From positions 19,613,407 through 19,677,406 of the forward strand of contig CM063504.1 of NCBI GenBank assembly GCA_032207245.1: a stretch of DNA of 64,000 bases, given 5' to 3'. Source of the stretch: Pardosa pseudoannulata (taxonomy: Eukaryota > Arthropoda > Arachnida > Araneae > Lycosidae). Position 1 is the first letter of the stretch; each line of letters begins with the position of its first letter. Positions 25,490-38,214 of the stretch are shown here, one piece after another. The translations under genes were made by a program, and so were the position numbers. The notes beneath the pieces are model-generated. The model did not search any database and had not been told where the DNA came from. It saw nothing but the letters and a program-made list of their open reading frames with translations.

Positions 25490-26577
25490 CTAGCAAATGT
25501 GCCCGTGCTTTGCTACGGTGAGCTTAATATATTACTTTTAAACAAAGATTTTTTTTCGTGCATAACTCTCTAAATTCGTCACAGTTCAGTTCGAGTCATT
25601 GGCATGTTTATATATTTCTATCATAAGCGTATTATAACATTATTCAGTTATTAATCGAACTTATTAAAATAAAACTTTTTTAAAAAATAAAACTTATTAC
25701 TACTAAATTTATTTATTACAGATCTTGTCATATTACGTTAATAGGAAGCACAGGTTTTGACAGCAACAGTGCTAATTTTGTTGGTAGTAATAAATGTTTT
25801 CCAAAATTAAGGAAATTTATGACAAACCACATAGTTTTGTATGAAACAGAAACACACATTCATATCGACAACCATATGAATATGAAGATAACTATATAAA
25901 ATGATAGGTTTTATTTGGCCATGAGAGTCACTGAAATTTGTACTTTTTGTACTTAGAATATTGTTGATATGCATTTCATTGTAACATAAAAATGAACCAA
26001 GAATTAAATTTAAAATTAGTTCTCATATAAAAATGCTATAATTTGCGTCACATAGAAATGAAAGTGAATCACTTTATATCTCAAATTTCAGTTCAAATCG
26101 AATAGATACTAAGCAGACGATTTTAAATAATATAAAATAAGAAATGAATAAATGAAATATTTAAATGAATGACGTCATAATGATAGAAAAATATCATTTT
26201 CGCCTATTTATTATGTGATGAATTGAACATTTTAATCTCCTGCTTTTAACCGTGGAAAACTGCGTTTAAAACAATTACTTGGGATGACGTCACATTGCTA
26301 GAAACATTGCTTCTTTCCCTTAGATATGATGCGATAAATTAAAAACTTAATCGTTTGCGTTTAACCGGGGAAAATAATGCTTGGAATAATGACATGAAAT
26401 GCTCGAAAAAGGGGGAAGGAATGAATTTCGAACGTTGAAAATTTACAAAAACCTTCCCAGGGATATACCTAAACATTTCCCAAATTTTCACGGCGATTGG
26501 ATGGATAGTTTTTGAGTCTATTGAGTACAGACAGACAGACAGACAGACACACACAAATTCATTTTTATATATATAGA
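25490..26577 (-). mobile_element. Non-autonomous Helitron, copy 1
   Basis: On the minus strand the element starts TCTATATATATAAAAATGAA, after an A. It ends with a short hairpin (CCGT...ACGG), then GGCACATTTG and CTAG, followed by T. TC start, subterminal 3' hairpin, CTRR end and insertion between A and T are the hallmarks of Helitrons. A TGTC/GACA tetranucleotide run sits just inside the 5' end. No Rep/helicase coding is present. The element at 60123-60866 has matching ends and interior, in the opposite orientation, and is about 340 bases shorter. Confidence 0.85.
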
Positions 26578-27622
26578 TATATATACAAGAATTTTCTATA
26601 AATTTAAGTTAATTTTCCTAAACACATTGTAACATTGTTATTTTTTTTTTAACGTTTTTCCATCAATTTAAAAATTAAATGAAAATATTAATTTAAATTT
26701 GCTTTGAACAAAATACCCACGCTGTGAATCCTAGAGTTAAACTGATCTCATTTACTCCGTAATTTACTACCCAAATGTTTCACTAAAAACATTCATCTTA
26801 TAATTGGCCGTTTCGTTTTCGTTTAATCGAGTAGTAGATTAGTGCGGTCATTGATTACATGCTAACAACGTTTATAAAACTTTCATTTACTTTAAGCTAA
26901 ATAGTTTAAATTCTTACGTGTCATTGCAATTATTTTAATTATCGTGTCATTGGAGTTGAACACATGCCACACGTATCAAATGACAAATTTTTCTCCGTTT
27001 AACATAACTTTACATATTTAGGCATTAGCGCCATCTATCGTATATTTGGCGATAGTAAATCTGTTTATGATTTTGATTTTCGGGTTAATTTACTCCTTCC
27101 GCACAAGAAATGAATCCCTTTATCCATATAAGATAGTCATTAAATTATGTTTAATAATTTACAGTCAAATACTTTACAATTCTATACTTTTAAGACGTCC
27201 TGTTTAAATATAATATTTACATGACTTTATTTTTAAATTGTGATCTAATTTCACAAAGTTCGAATTGTCTGATAAAATTTGTTTTTGTGTATTTTATGAT
27301 ACAATAATTTTAAAACTAGTGGAGATTTTTATAATACTTTGTTTGATTGTTCTCTGTTCGTTATTTGTTCTAAAAAATATTTTACATTTTATACTCGTTT
27401 TAAAAATAAGTATGTGGGGGGGAATTAAGACAAATTTCAGATCTGGTGCTATAAACTCTGTAATCGTTATTCTAAAATATTTCAAAAGAAATCCCCTTGA
27501 TTTTAAAAATTCTTAATTCATTAAACATTTTAATAATTTATCACAATCGTTCAATTTGCTACTTTTTTTTCTTAAGTGGGATTTACAATGTTTAAAATCT
27601 CTGGCTTTTCTCGAATAACACG

Positions 27623-27626
<4 letters not shown>

Positions 27627-27685
<59 letters not shown>
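27627..27685. repeat. (TA)n microsatellite
   Basis: About 59 bases of (TA)n followed by CTCACACACACA. Confidence 0.95.
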
Positions 27686-27686
<1 letters not shown>

Positions 27687-28897
27687 TCACACACACATTC
27701 AATCTCTTTCTTTCTTCAGACAACAAAAAATAAATTCAGATATGGAATTTTTCCTCCATAGTTAGAATTGGTGTGCAATGTTTTTTTGTTCTCAGAATTT
27801 AAAAAATGGAATTGTGAATCATTATTAAAACGAAGCACTTGAACAAGAAAGTTTTTAATAAGTTAAAGAAATATGGCGGAAAATATTTGGCTTCCGTTAA
27901 ATTATAGAGAAAACACAAAGAACATTTTTTTAAGCACCTTTGCAGCAGGACAATATTTCAGATTTTTATTATTATTCCGATCTTTCAGTTTTTATCATTT
28001 ACTTTTTTTTTCCGCCTGCCACCCAAACAGCCTTCATTTTGAATTTTTACATGATTTATATTGGCATCTAGACAGCTAGCAAATGTTCTGAAAAGGGGGT
28101 AAGAAAAATAAAATGTGTTTTAATATTCCTCTCCCTTTTTTTTAATGCATTCAACTTCCTCGTACTTGTCTTTAGCTTCAATTTTATTTATTATTCCAGC
28201 ATTTGTTTGTTTTTTTTATGGAATCTTCAAATACTTGAACGTTGAGAATTCTTAGATAATTAATCCTGCATTAAGGTAATGATGATTATTATTTGGTGAT
28301 ACTAATTTAATGACTCTTGGTAAATGGGAGGAAATGTTTGATTGTTGAATAGTTTCCTCTAGTTTTTTTCTTCTTTTTTTTTTTTTTCTTTTGGCGTTGG
28401 CGCTTTTATTGTTCCATTCTGGAGAGACTAATTTCGTGTAATGCTGTTAATGCGTTTCGTTGACAAATTCAGCGAGTACTTGATTTTTAATGGGTGCATG
28501 TGTACAATAAAATTAAATCGCAAGATCCATTTATGGTTCCATCATATTTAAATGTTTTGGAAGCAAAATTCATTAAAAATATGAATTTAAATAGCACAGC
28601 CATTTAAAGATAATCATTTTGAATGATGATTAAAAAAATCTAATTACGTTTTGGAAATGAATATCCCATTTGGTGAAATAATGTTATAAGTCTACATTTT
28701 ATTTCTATGTTAATACTTTTTTAATAAGCAATAGTATTTAAAATATGTATGAAACCACTTAATTCTGTCTCTGGTAATTCTCTGATAGTGTATTCTATTT
28801 CTATTTAAAAGTTTTAAAGGAAAAACAAATTAAAAGTTTTAAATTTGTGTTTACTAGTCAAATCATATTGGACGCTTTTTTAAAAGGTTATTTCATA

Positions 28898-29295
28898 GTG
28901 ACTAACGTAATATTTACATTATGTTGATGCAATAATTTTACAAATTAATATTTTAAAAGTTACATATTTAAAGTTCTATTGGGTTTAATAATATTGTACT
29001 TGGTCCGGAAATTGTAAAAATATTTTCAGTCTTTTGATTGCAAATAATTGCCATTTGTTTTTAACAAAAAATGTGTGACTAACGTCACATTTTTTTTTTT
29101 TTTCAAACTAGCAAAAGGCTACATTATTCGTCAGAATTATTCCTCTGAATAATTTTTACTACTTTATTTTACCTCTGAAACTTTCTCCCATTTGAACGTA
29201 AGAATTTTAGGATTAGTTTTAAATCTGCAGTAAATGCCAATTCTTGAATATTAACTAAAGCATTTAATATTAGTGAAAATTCGCGTGACTAACGT
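28898..29295 (+). repeat. Three spaced copies of GTGACTAACGT
   Basis: The 11-mer occurs at 28898-28908, 29075-29085 and 29285-29295, always on the + strand, followed by variants of AATAT, CACAT or AACAT. Spacing is 177 and 210 bases. The sequence between has no other obvious periodicity, so this may be a decayed tandem array or an element with repeated internal boxes. Confidence 0.6.
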
Positions 29296-30499
29296 AACAT
29301 TCAAGTATAGAAATAAAGAACACGCTCATATGATGAAATCATATATAATAATTTCATTTTTTACACATTGTCGTTATTTCATTTCCTTCAATAACACTTA
29401 TATAACATGTTAAGATTCTTACACTTTAGGCAGGGTCATGCAAAACAAATTTCACATCAGCTATGAATAAGTGTATAGGCAATCTTGCATAGGATTCTTG
29501 CGAAAATGTAATTTTCTTTCTCTTTCTGAATCTTTCAGTCTCTCATATGAGGAAAGACAGCTTGTATTTAAAAATAGGATATAAATTAAAAAATAGTTTA
29601 CGATTGCAGTTTATATGAGGGTTTGTTTTTCTTTCGTCTATAGATTACATTGCCGTGGAATGACCCTGAACCTAAAAATAATGAAACCGACCGTATAACA
29701 TCAGGTCTTAAGTAAAAAGAATTTATTTCATTTTGCTATATAAACTTGAACCTACGTAAACAAAGAAAGTCAGGCAATTTTATGTAATGTAATTGGACTA
29801 CATGTGTGGGAGAAGTTCCGTATTAGTTAATCTAACCTTCCATACAACACAATAACGTTGATGTTCTGTATTATTAAAGCATGTTTTATGCTAATATACT
29901 ATACACAATTTAATAAGAATTTTGTTGCGTGTTTTCGTCTTTAGAAAATATTTTTCTAAGAATTAAATTGCTCAGCTAAAGCTAAATATTCTCTTGTAAT
30001 GGAGCCCAGTTCTTTATGAATTCAATCTTTTTTTAGACTTACTACCCACTTTTATGTTGGTTTCTTCTGTTAAAATATAATAGGTAATTGTGCTATTCTA
30101 AAACGTAATAACTGCACTTTGTGTGTGGTATATGTTGTTTTCTAAATTAAATGACCTCTAAATTGAAAGTTATTATTTCTGCAAAATATTTTAATTCTTT
30201 CTTATTCCTCAACTATAATCTAAAGACTGGCATTTCTAGACACTGCAACTGTAATTTGTATAAAATGATTCCTGCATACTTATGGAGAATTTTCCTAGAT
30301 TATTTTTCTGCGACTGCTACTGTTTCCATTCATTTTGCTACTCCTGAAGAGCACTCGAGAGGGCGAAAAAATGTGGCGTCTCTCTGTCGTGAGAAAGATT
30401 TCCAAAATATGTAATATTTCATTTACCTAGAAACGTAAAATAGAATTATTTGTTAGGACGTAACTTTCAACATACTTAAATTTGTACAGCTCTGATCTA

Positions 30500-31074
30500 T
30501 TAACCCCTTCCGGTAAAATGACGAGTCTAGCTCGTCATTAGTTTTTCATTCCATACCGCACAATGACGAGCTACACTCGTCATGCGATTAAAGTTACTGT
30601 TAAATATGATAATTAATTTAGTTTAAAATTTCTAGTGTACTGAATTTGGCAACACTTTTATCACTTGTGAAAATCACAAGTCACTATTGCATATTGTTTA
30701 CTTAGAATTTCTTGGTACAAGTCATTGCCAAATTAATGAGTCAGAATAAAAGAAAACCTACTAAAAAATGCCGTGTGTGTTACAAGAATCAAATTAAAAG
30801 TGAGACTACTTGGCGGTGTAAACAATTAAGAATTCCTTTGCACTTTGTTTTGAAAAGTACCACTAGCTTGAAGACTTATCTGTATACCTTATTAATGTTT
30901 TGCTTTGATATTTTCTTAATTTTACTGTTTCTGATATTATTTAACACTATGTAAAAAGTGGATTTTAATTAAGAATATGTAAGAATTGTAAAATGAAACA
31001 AGTTTTTTAAATAAAAATTAAATGGTTATTTCATGCACAGTTTTTCATTATTAAATCATACCAGAAGGGGTTAA
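30500..31074 (+). mobile_element. Internally deleted piggyBac-like element
   Basis: Both ends carry TTAA followed by near-identical inverted repeats: TTAACCCCTTCCGGTA on the left and TACCAGAAGGGGTTAA on the right. TTAA target sites with CCC-type termini are diagnostic of piggyBac. Just inside the left end is a TGACGAGTCTAGCTCGTCA palindrome, followed by a second GACGAGCTACACTCGTC. Total length is far below a full element, so most of the transposase gene is lost. What remains is described at 30736-30954. Confidence 0.85.
30736..30954 (+). pseudogene. piggyBac transposase C-terminal remnant
   Basis: The open frame from ATG at 30736 reads a basic stretch followed by KKCRVCYKNQIKSETTWRC and, soon after, PLHF. 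This resembles the cysteine-rich zinc-binding domain at the C-terminus of piggyBac transposases (Cys-x2-Cys, then T-x-x-Cys and a later Cys/His pair). The later cysteines are missing and the frame continues into a hydrophobic AT-rich tail up to a stop at 30952-30954. The DDD catalytic core is absent. It lies within the TTAA-bounded element in the expected orientation, near the right end. It is not functional. Confidence 0.6.
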
Positions 31075-31276
31075 TGTGAAATACATTCATTTTCTTTTCG
31101 CATGTGAGAACTGAGTATATATTTGAATTGATAATGATGGGCGATATGATTTTTATATTTAAAAAATTTGAATTGATGCTTTTCAAGAATAAAAATCCAT
31201 TTCAAATAACAACTGGCGTATAAGTGAGGTTAAGTAAAAGCGATTAAAAAGCCTTTTTCAAGGAGGTACTTAAAAC

Positions 31277-32066
31277 CAGGGCTTCGAACCGGAACTGAAC
31301 CGAAAACCGGAAAAAACCGTTATTTTGGTCGGAACGAAAACCGGAACTGAACCGAAAAAAATATCGGTTTATTTCGGTTCGATATATCTTTCAGTCATTT
31401 TGTTACTGTTACCAACTTATCAATATTTTCTAATTTAACGTCAACTTTATAATTATCATTACATGTATACTGCTTCTAGATTTTCTATTTTGATATTCAC
31501 TAGTATTTTTCTGTTTGTTTCGCATGAAACTACTTGTAGAAGACATATTTAATTCAGTTGATTAAACTAGAAGTATAGATGATTTTTTAAGAAAAATATC
31601 GAGTTATATTTTATTTTTCACATCTCAGCATGCGATCATCCACGGATGTTTGTATAGACTGTTTAGATCAGGGAGGAGTAAATAGACAGGAGAGGCCCTA
31701 AGTGACGTAGCATGAAGCATCTATCAAATCTTCTGCGCATCAAATGGGTGTTTGGTAATGGCGGCGATTCAAATGTTTCGTAATAGTAGTATTTCATTAG
31801 GCCTGCTGTTTGTATCAATTCACATAGTGTACCAATTAAAAAAAAGAATAAAATCTTCTAAATTTTGATAGAATTACATTTTTTGTTTATGATAGAATTA
31901 TATTTTTAGTACAAATAAGAATATACATAAAATGAAATTATTCATTTGGAACTGAAACGAAAACAGTTATTTTTGGCGGAGCGAAAACCGGAACTGAACC
32001 GATATTAATTTTTTAGTTGAACCGGAACGAAAACCGGAACAAAAAAAATTACGGTTCGAAGCCCTG
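31277..32066. mobile_element. hAT MITE with perfect 8-bp target duplication
   Basis: The ends are a perfect 15-base inverted repeat, CAGGGCTTCGAACCG and its complement. The flanks are CTTAAAAC at 31269-31276 and again at 32067-32074, an exact 8-base duplication typical of hAT insertion. ACCGGAACTGAACCG motifs recur inside both ends. The roughly 790 bases contain no transposase frame, so it moved with help from an autonomous relative. The intact ends and duplication suggest a fairly young insertion. Confidence 0.93.
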
Positions 32067-32074
32067 CTTAAAAC

Positions 32075-32451
32075 TATCTGAAAATGGAATATACTCAAAA
32101 GTTAGTAGTATAAAAATTTTCGACGACTTCGAATTTGTTTCCCCTTTCATGAACATTGTCACCGACACTAAGCGACGCTTTGGTTTTGGAATGGTATGGA
32201 GGACAATATTGCTTCAAGAGGAGACTGAGAACTACTGCTTAAAGCCGATAACGGACAGCTACGAACATAAATACCAGCTCTGGTATTTAAACCCGTCCGA
32301 CTCTGTGGTCTCCGATACTAAAAAGCAGCTCCTCACCATTCGGACATCGTCCTGCCGTAAACTCAGTGACGACGTTATGACTGTCGCGAGCACGGCTGTT
32401 TTTGGTTTTTCCACCGGTGGCAACGCGGAAAGAGAAAGAAAAATAAAATAG
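32075..32451 (+). other. Open, less AT-rich segment of unknown nature
   Basis: Directly right of the hAT MITE, one frame is open for about 125 codons to a stop at 32449-32451. Composition is visibly less AT-rich than the neighbours. The frame begins artificially inside the MITE, so the native left end is unknown. Two related stretches, IVTDTKRRF and VVSDTKKQL, suggest an imperfect internal repeat. No start codon context, splice sites or known domain could be identified. It could be a transposon or retrocopy fragment, an unrecognised exon, or chance. Confidence 0.2.
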
Positions 32452-32489
32452 TTGTTCCTGATATCAAATGTATTATTTTTGAATGCCAA

Positions 32490-35400
32490 AAAAGCTCTCC
32501 AAAAGATTATTTTTTAGAGAATAGAATAATGGCTTTAAGTTATCATGATGGTTTGATTGAAAAATTACTATAAGCTCGAGACTTGCACTTAGCAGTTTTC
32601 TAGGTTATTTCTTTGTTCTTATATTTTGAGCTTAAAGTGCATTAAATCACTTTGAGGCCCTAGACATTTTCTTCTTCCCCGAAGATTAAAATTTATGACG
32701 ATGACGACAATATTTTTTTAAACACCAAAGACATTAAATACATCTGTCTTGGAATATTTATGACAGATAGCATAATCTATAATGGGTTAAAAATTAATAC
32801 AACTTACTAACATCAATAACTAGCATTTAAAAATTAATATAACTAACACATTTTAAAGTTCATTTAAGAGGATTATTTCGTTAGTGTTACTTGGAGAATT
32901 TTTTTCCCCCTGTAAATGTGCTTTAGCTTTTTTTGCATAATTTTGTATTGCAAATGTAGATTTTGCCTGGAAAAGTCCTCCAAAGTTATTGATATTTTTT
33001 ATCTATCTTGAATGAGTATGAACCCTGCAAATAAGACAGTAGTTTAGGACCCGATCAAATTGCTGTTTTGGAAAGATTTATAAGTAATCTTTCCAAAGAT
33101 TACTATTACTATTTATCTTTATAAGGTAGTTTACTTTTCTGTTGGACTGCTGTACATAACAAACAGATGTTTGTTTAATGTATCCTTTACATTTAGAATG
33201 ATTCATACATATTAGGTTTTGCGTATTTGGGAAGTAGAAAAACCCAGTCTCTTCGGCATTATCTACGTGAGATGCGTATGTACAAAATGCTTTTTAACGA
33301 TACTTTTATCAAATTGAAAAACAAACGCTGAACTAAAATCTGACAACATTGCTTCAGTAAAATCATAAATATTTCTTTCTTCTCTCTCGCATCAACTCGT
33401 TTGTTTTGAGGAATGACGACTTCCATTGATCGCACCGTGTTGTTGCTATTTTTCTTCCCCCTTGCCATTTTTTTCCCACACTCGCGGTTCCCGTTAATTA
33501 CATTTCAGGTTTTGAAATTCGAATAATTATTTATAACTACGAGCATTTTTCTTCACTGAAAAATGAGTTCCAATTATAGAACGGTGAATTGTTGCACAAA
33601 GTTACGTTAAATTCATTCGAAGTTCTGCATTTTTTTTTGTATATTGATGGACCTTAATCGTTATTCTATAAATAATTATAGAAAAATTCACGTACATTGT
33701 CACAATATACCTCCTTTAAAAATTATCCTTTTAGTAAGTGAAACCCTATACCTATTGTCTGTCTTAAAACAGTTTTCCCATTTTCTCTCTGATATATCGC
33801 TATTTTTGATGCTAACTAAAGTTTCTGCAGTAAGTAGAAATTGAATTTCCGGTTTTTCTATGGTGTGCTGTTCCAAAAAATTATCGGCAATGCACTTAAG
33901 GTTCTTTCAAAATTTTAATATGACGTCTTTAATTTCTTCGAGCCATTTCCTTGTTTTCTGTAATGGCGCTACTAAGTTTTAATCGCTTTTTAATTATCTG
34001 TCGCCAACATTTGTTTGGGGGTGGCAACGGAGAAATATTTCTTTATCTTGAAGAATAAAGCTTCGTTCATTTTTAAGTCTCTGGTTTGCACGCTTTTGCG
34101 TGGTTACTGAAGTGTGTGAAAATTCTCGGCATATTCGGAGTGATATGCAAACAGATTGTGCTGATTGTTATGTCGAGTGCTTATTCACTCAGAAATGAAG
34201 TTTGCATTTCTGACGCCTGATTTTGGTTCATTGCTAGTTGATGGCACTTCTGCCTCTGACAGTCCCTTAACATGGTCGACAGACCTTTATTTGTAAATAT
34301 TGTTCTTGAAGATATTTATTTAGCAAAAGGTTTGCGTGTTTCTCTGTTTTTTCCTTGCAGGATTAAATATTTTAAGTATATTTTGTGTTCACATCCAGTT
34401 ATTATTTTTTGCATTTCGATTATTTTACGAAGATAAAATAGTCTCTACTTCATCTAGCTTAAATTATTTTTCGTATGGTGTACATACATATTTCAGTATT
34501 CGTGGATTTGGAATTTTAGCTTTTTGTTCTCAATACCTAGTGCGGAGTAATTGGTGTTTGCAAATGTTGTTAAAGTTCGTTTTGTTGTTCCGATTTTTGA
34601 TTTATGCCGATTATTGATTGTGGCGTACATTAATGGTTTTAATATTTGTTTTAAGAATATTATCGTTTGTCATTAGCTTTATTTTAATTTTTCTTTTGTG
34701 GTGTGGCAACTTTTGAAAAGAAAGAATAATAAGTTTTTCTGATTACATTGGAGTTTTGTAAGATAGCGGAAAGCATGTATATGAAACTAATAAAAAAAAT
34801 CTTATGGTGCTTCTTGTTTATTTCCACGAAACCGTCTATATCATGCAGTATTTGAATAAGAAAACAAAAGTGATTTTTGTCTTTCCTCTTCCCAATGTGT
34901 TGGCTTATTTCTTTTAGAGGAAAGTTTTTAATCTACAAGGAGTTTTAATTAGTAACATCTATAAATTTGAACGCAGTTATAAAGAAAGAAATTAATGAGC
35001 ATACGAAACTGAATGAAAGTATTTATAAATTTAGTACTTTTCGACAAAAGTTTCTTTCATGTTGAAGTATTTGTCTTGGCGCTAGATCAGTTTGAAAATC
35101 CCAGTCTGTTAAGGCCTTATCGCACGTGGACGTGTTGAAAAAGCAGAAGATTCGTTTTAGTATTTCCCGTTGAAGAATACGCGAGTTTCTCGTGTGATTA
35201 TGAAAAATGTTCAACTGAATAAAGGCCTTTCACGAGTCGAGCTGAACTGAAATAAATCGGTTTAAAATTATTTGCAGCAACACCAGAAAACTGCAAATGT
35301 TCCACCAGTAAAAGGAATTATAAGCTAAGACGTACATGTTGACGTGTGAAAAGAGCCACTATCGCATGTTTCCTTTGAAATCCATCTGTCTTTCAATAAT

Positions 35401-35860
35401 TTGCATCGTCTTCCCACATTGGTATGGTCAGTACAGTCGATTATGCAAACGACTACAATTCACTAATGATTATCCCCAAGTTTCTTTCCTTTTGCTAAAA
35501 GAAATATTTTCACTGCTCATTGCGCAGCAGTGTTCATCCCCACAACAGACTACGTAATCTCAAACGTCATTTTAACGGTGATTAAACGCCCGCCACCGGT
35601 AGGTAGAATAACCGAGATCTCTATACCATTGGAGGCAGGCAGTTGCGCCCTCAGTTTTGACCACTTACGCTTTCCATAATATATTCTTACTGAAAAGAAA
35701 ATTTACATGTGCTTTTCTTATTGGTACCTCGTGCAATTTCTATTGAAATACTTTAATATGGCATTTATCCTTTCTTCCTAGGGTTATAAAGCGTTGACAC
35801 ATTTGTTATTCTATATCTGTGTTCACAATTTTTTTTTTCCATTATACCTTGTTCCAGTGC
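32490..35860. other. AT-rich non-coding stretch
   Basis: No gene or repeat was recognised. The open frame at about 34336-34617 is hydrophobic, Phe/Leu-rich and typical of AT-rich chance frames. Confidence 0.5.
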
Positions 35861-35869
35861 CTTAACTAT

Positions 35870-36065
35870 TTATTGGCGTATCTTTTCGCGCTCTGGGGGG
35901 AAACGGAAAGTAAATTTCTTGGCTGGTCCCCTGAGGTTCACCCTCCGCGGGGAACTCCCCACCACCCAAAGCGCAACTGAAGCTCTCGGGGGTTCCTACT
36001 GATATATTTACTTTAATAGATTAAAAAACGGGGTGCCTGAGCCCTAGGTATCTTGAGATCAAGAC
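35870..36065. other. Locally GC-rich unclassified segment
   Basis: It contains clustered G and C runs such as CTCCGCGGGGAACTCCCC and CTCTCGGGGGTTCC, unlike the AT-rich surroundings. No open frame of note and no tRNA-like boxes were found. It may be an old repeat or a regulatory block. Confidence 0.3.
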
Positions 36066-38147
36066 TTGGTTCCATGCTTGGCTTGTAAGGTTTACTTATT
36101 GTTTTTTTCCGTGTAGCGCTGTTGTTGATGTTCTTGCAGAATATGACCAGGAGGTATTTCGAATGAAGAGTGAAGATTATCTTTATATTTTAATTAAAAA
36201 TCAGTTAGAACAAGATTGTTCAAGAAGTGTGTTTGTGTGCATGCTTGTAGAAAGATTCATTGCTCACTATAGATCGGGAGAAACTGGAAAAATTTTTTTA
36301 AAGAACTTGTGCAACCTTTTGTTTTTAAAAGTTTCGATTAACTCTGTTAGAAAAGTGTATAAGAGCAACTCTGTCATTAGGAGCACCTGCATTAGTAAAA
36401 TTGGTAACGAAATGTTCGCCATTGCTGTTATCTTTGTTTAAAATTACACAGTCGATTAAAAATCATTTTTTAATATAAAGTGTTAAAAATTATCTAGAGG
36501 TGCAGGATACCCAGTGGGCACAGTGCCCTATGTACATATCTATCAAAAGGTCTTATTAAAATGTGAATTGTAACTACCGCTTTTATATGAGAAGGTGTTG
36601 AAATTCCACCGTACGTCTATCTGCTTTAAATTTTCCTCAGATATACAAATCAGTAGAATATTGATGGGAATCGCTCTGTACACTAAATATTTTGTCTGAT
36701 TAGCTTAGCAATCTATATATTTCTAATTTCTGATACAAAATAATGTATCGCTGACATGTATCTGGTAATTTACTAAGTGCTCGTGTCATATCTAATCTCG
36801 AATTTCTGCGTAAATTTCTCTTCTGACTGGTTTTCTGAAAGAATATTTCCTCTGTTTCTGCAGTAATTCAGCATAGACCTTTCGGAATCATCTTTTACCA
36901 TTTATAGAATGAACCCTCGAGTTATTTAAGCTACATCTAGTAGTGAAAGTTTCCCCTATGATACGCAGTTGCTCATCATTCAGAATGTGCATTCTTTTTT
37001 ACTTGAATTGTACCACAAACTCAAACTTAAATTTTCTACCAACATACCAGACATAAACTTAAATGTTTTTAATAAAATAATAATTTTACGTATTGTATAC
37101 AATTAAAAGGGACAGACCAATTTCTCGCACTGCACACTCACAATCACTTAAAATTAATTTTTTTTTTCTTTCATTAAACCACAGACTGGACCTTTTTTAA
37201 ATTCCCCCCCCCCATAAACAAGTAGTAAAAATGGGAAAGAAATGCTCGTATATATATGAGTGCATACGAAATGTGATAGCAACGAGCCAATTCCTGCTTC
37301 TCACTTTCTTCAATGTCAGATGGCATTTGAAACTGCTTTTTAACAGCACGCTCCCGTAATTACTGCGCCTCGAATTCAATCTCGCCGCTCTCTGCCCAAT
37401 TCCTTTCTGGGCTACCGGTTTTAGGCATTCTAAATTTCTCCTTCCTATTGCTATGATTGGGCGACCCGCAGGGACCCCCCTGCATGTGACTTATTAACAA
37501 GCCTGGCATCCGATTCAATGTCTCATTATGCTCGCTGTCTAAGGCCCTTTCTTTTACTGGCTCAGTACGGAACGCTTGAACGATAACTGACTCTTAAGAC
37601 CGCAGGAGGCCCAAACCGATTCTGAAGAAAAGTGGCAGCCACTTTCAGAGCACTGTGTTTCGATGAAGCGATTTTTCTTGTTTCGGCTTTTCCCGAATTT
37701 GTGTTTCGAGATATTTTTTCGTGAGTACTTCTCATTTAAATAAGGGATACCCGGAGTACTTTCGATTCAAATCGATGGTGTTCAGATTTTTATGTAGAAA
37801 ATGGAAACCAATTTATCCGACTGGGGGCATTTCCTTTTTCGGAATATCTCGCTGTAATTTTTTATGTTTCCCTCAGTTTGTCCTTTCGTATCCTTTTCAA
37901 TCCTACTTTTGCTAGAATTAAGACTTAGATAAATAAAGGATAGTACCAAAAATATATTTATTTTCCCTCTTCGTTAAATGTAAACCCGTATTGCGCGGAA
38001 GCGAGTAGGACTAAAAAATAAAAATAAATATATATAAAAATCTTTTCTGGTTTATTCGAAAATAGTGAAATGAATATACGTTTTTTGGTATAAAGTTATG
38101 TTATGAAATCGGACCTTGACCTTTTAAAACGTTTCCTCTACTTGTCA

Positions 38148-38214
<67 letters not shown>

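Noticed and set aside
26528..26553. (GACA)n run as an independent microsatellite
   Set aside because: The same run is at the corresponding position of the other Helitron copy, so it belongs to the element.
28898..29295. CRISPR-like array from the three GTGACTAACGT motifs
   Set aside because: The repeats are 11 bases, with irregular spacing of 177 and 210, in a eukaryotic genome; the same applies to the 14-kb array with its 150-184 base units.
32017..32451. 144-codon frame taken as a gene from its first ATG
   Set aside because: The first part lies inside the hAT MITE terminus, so this start cannot be native. Only the part after 32075 is kept as an unexplained segment.
34336..34617. 93-codon hydrophobic frame
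   Set aside because: Phe/Leu/Tyr-rich as expected from T-rich DNA; no start context or membrane-protein family resemblance.
36163..36441. 92-codon frame preceded by an acceptor-like TTCTTGCAG
   Set aside because: The acceptor-like sequence is suggestive, but the peptide has no recognisable domain, there is no good donor and codon use looks like AT-rich noise.
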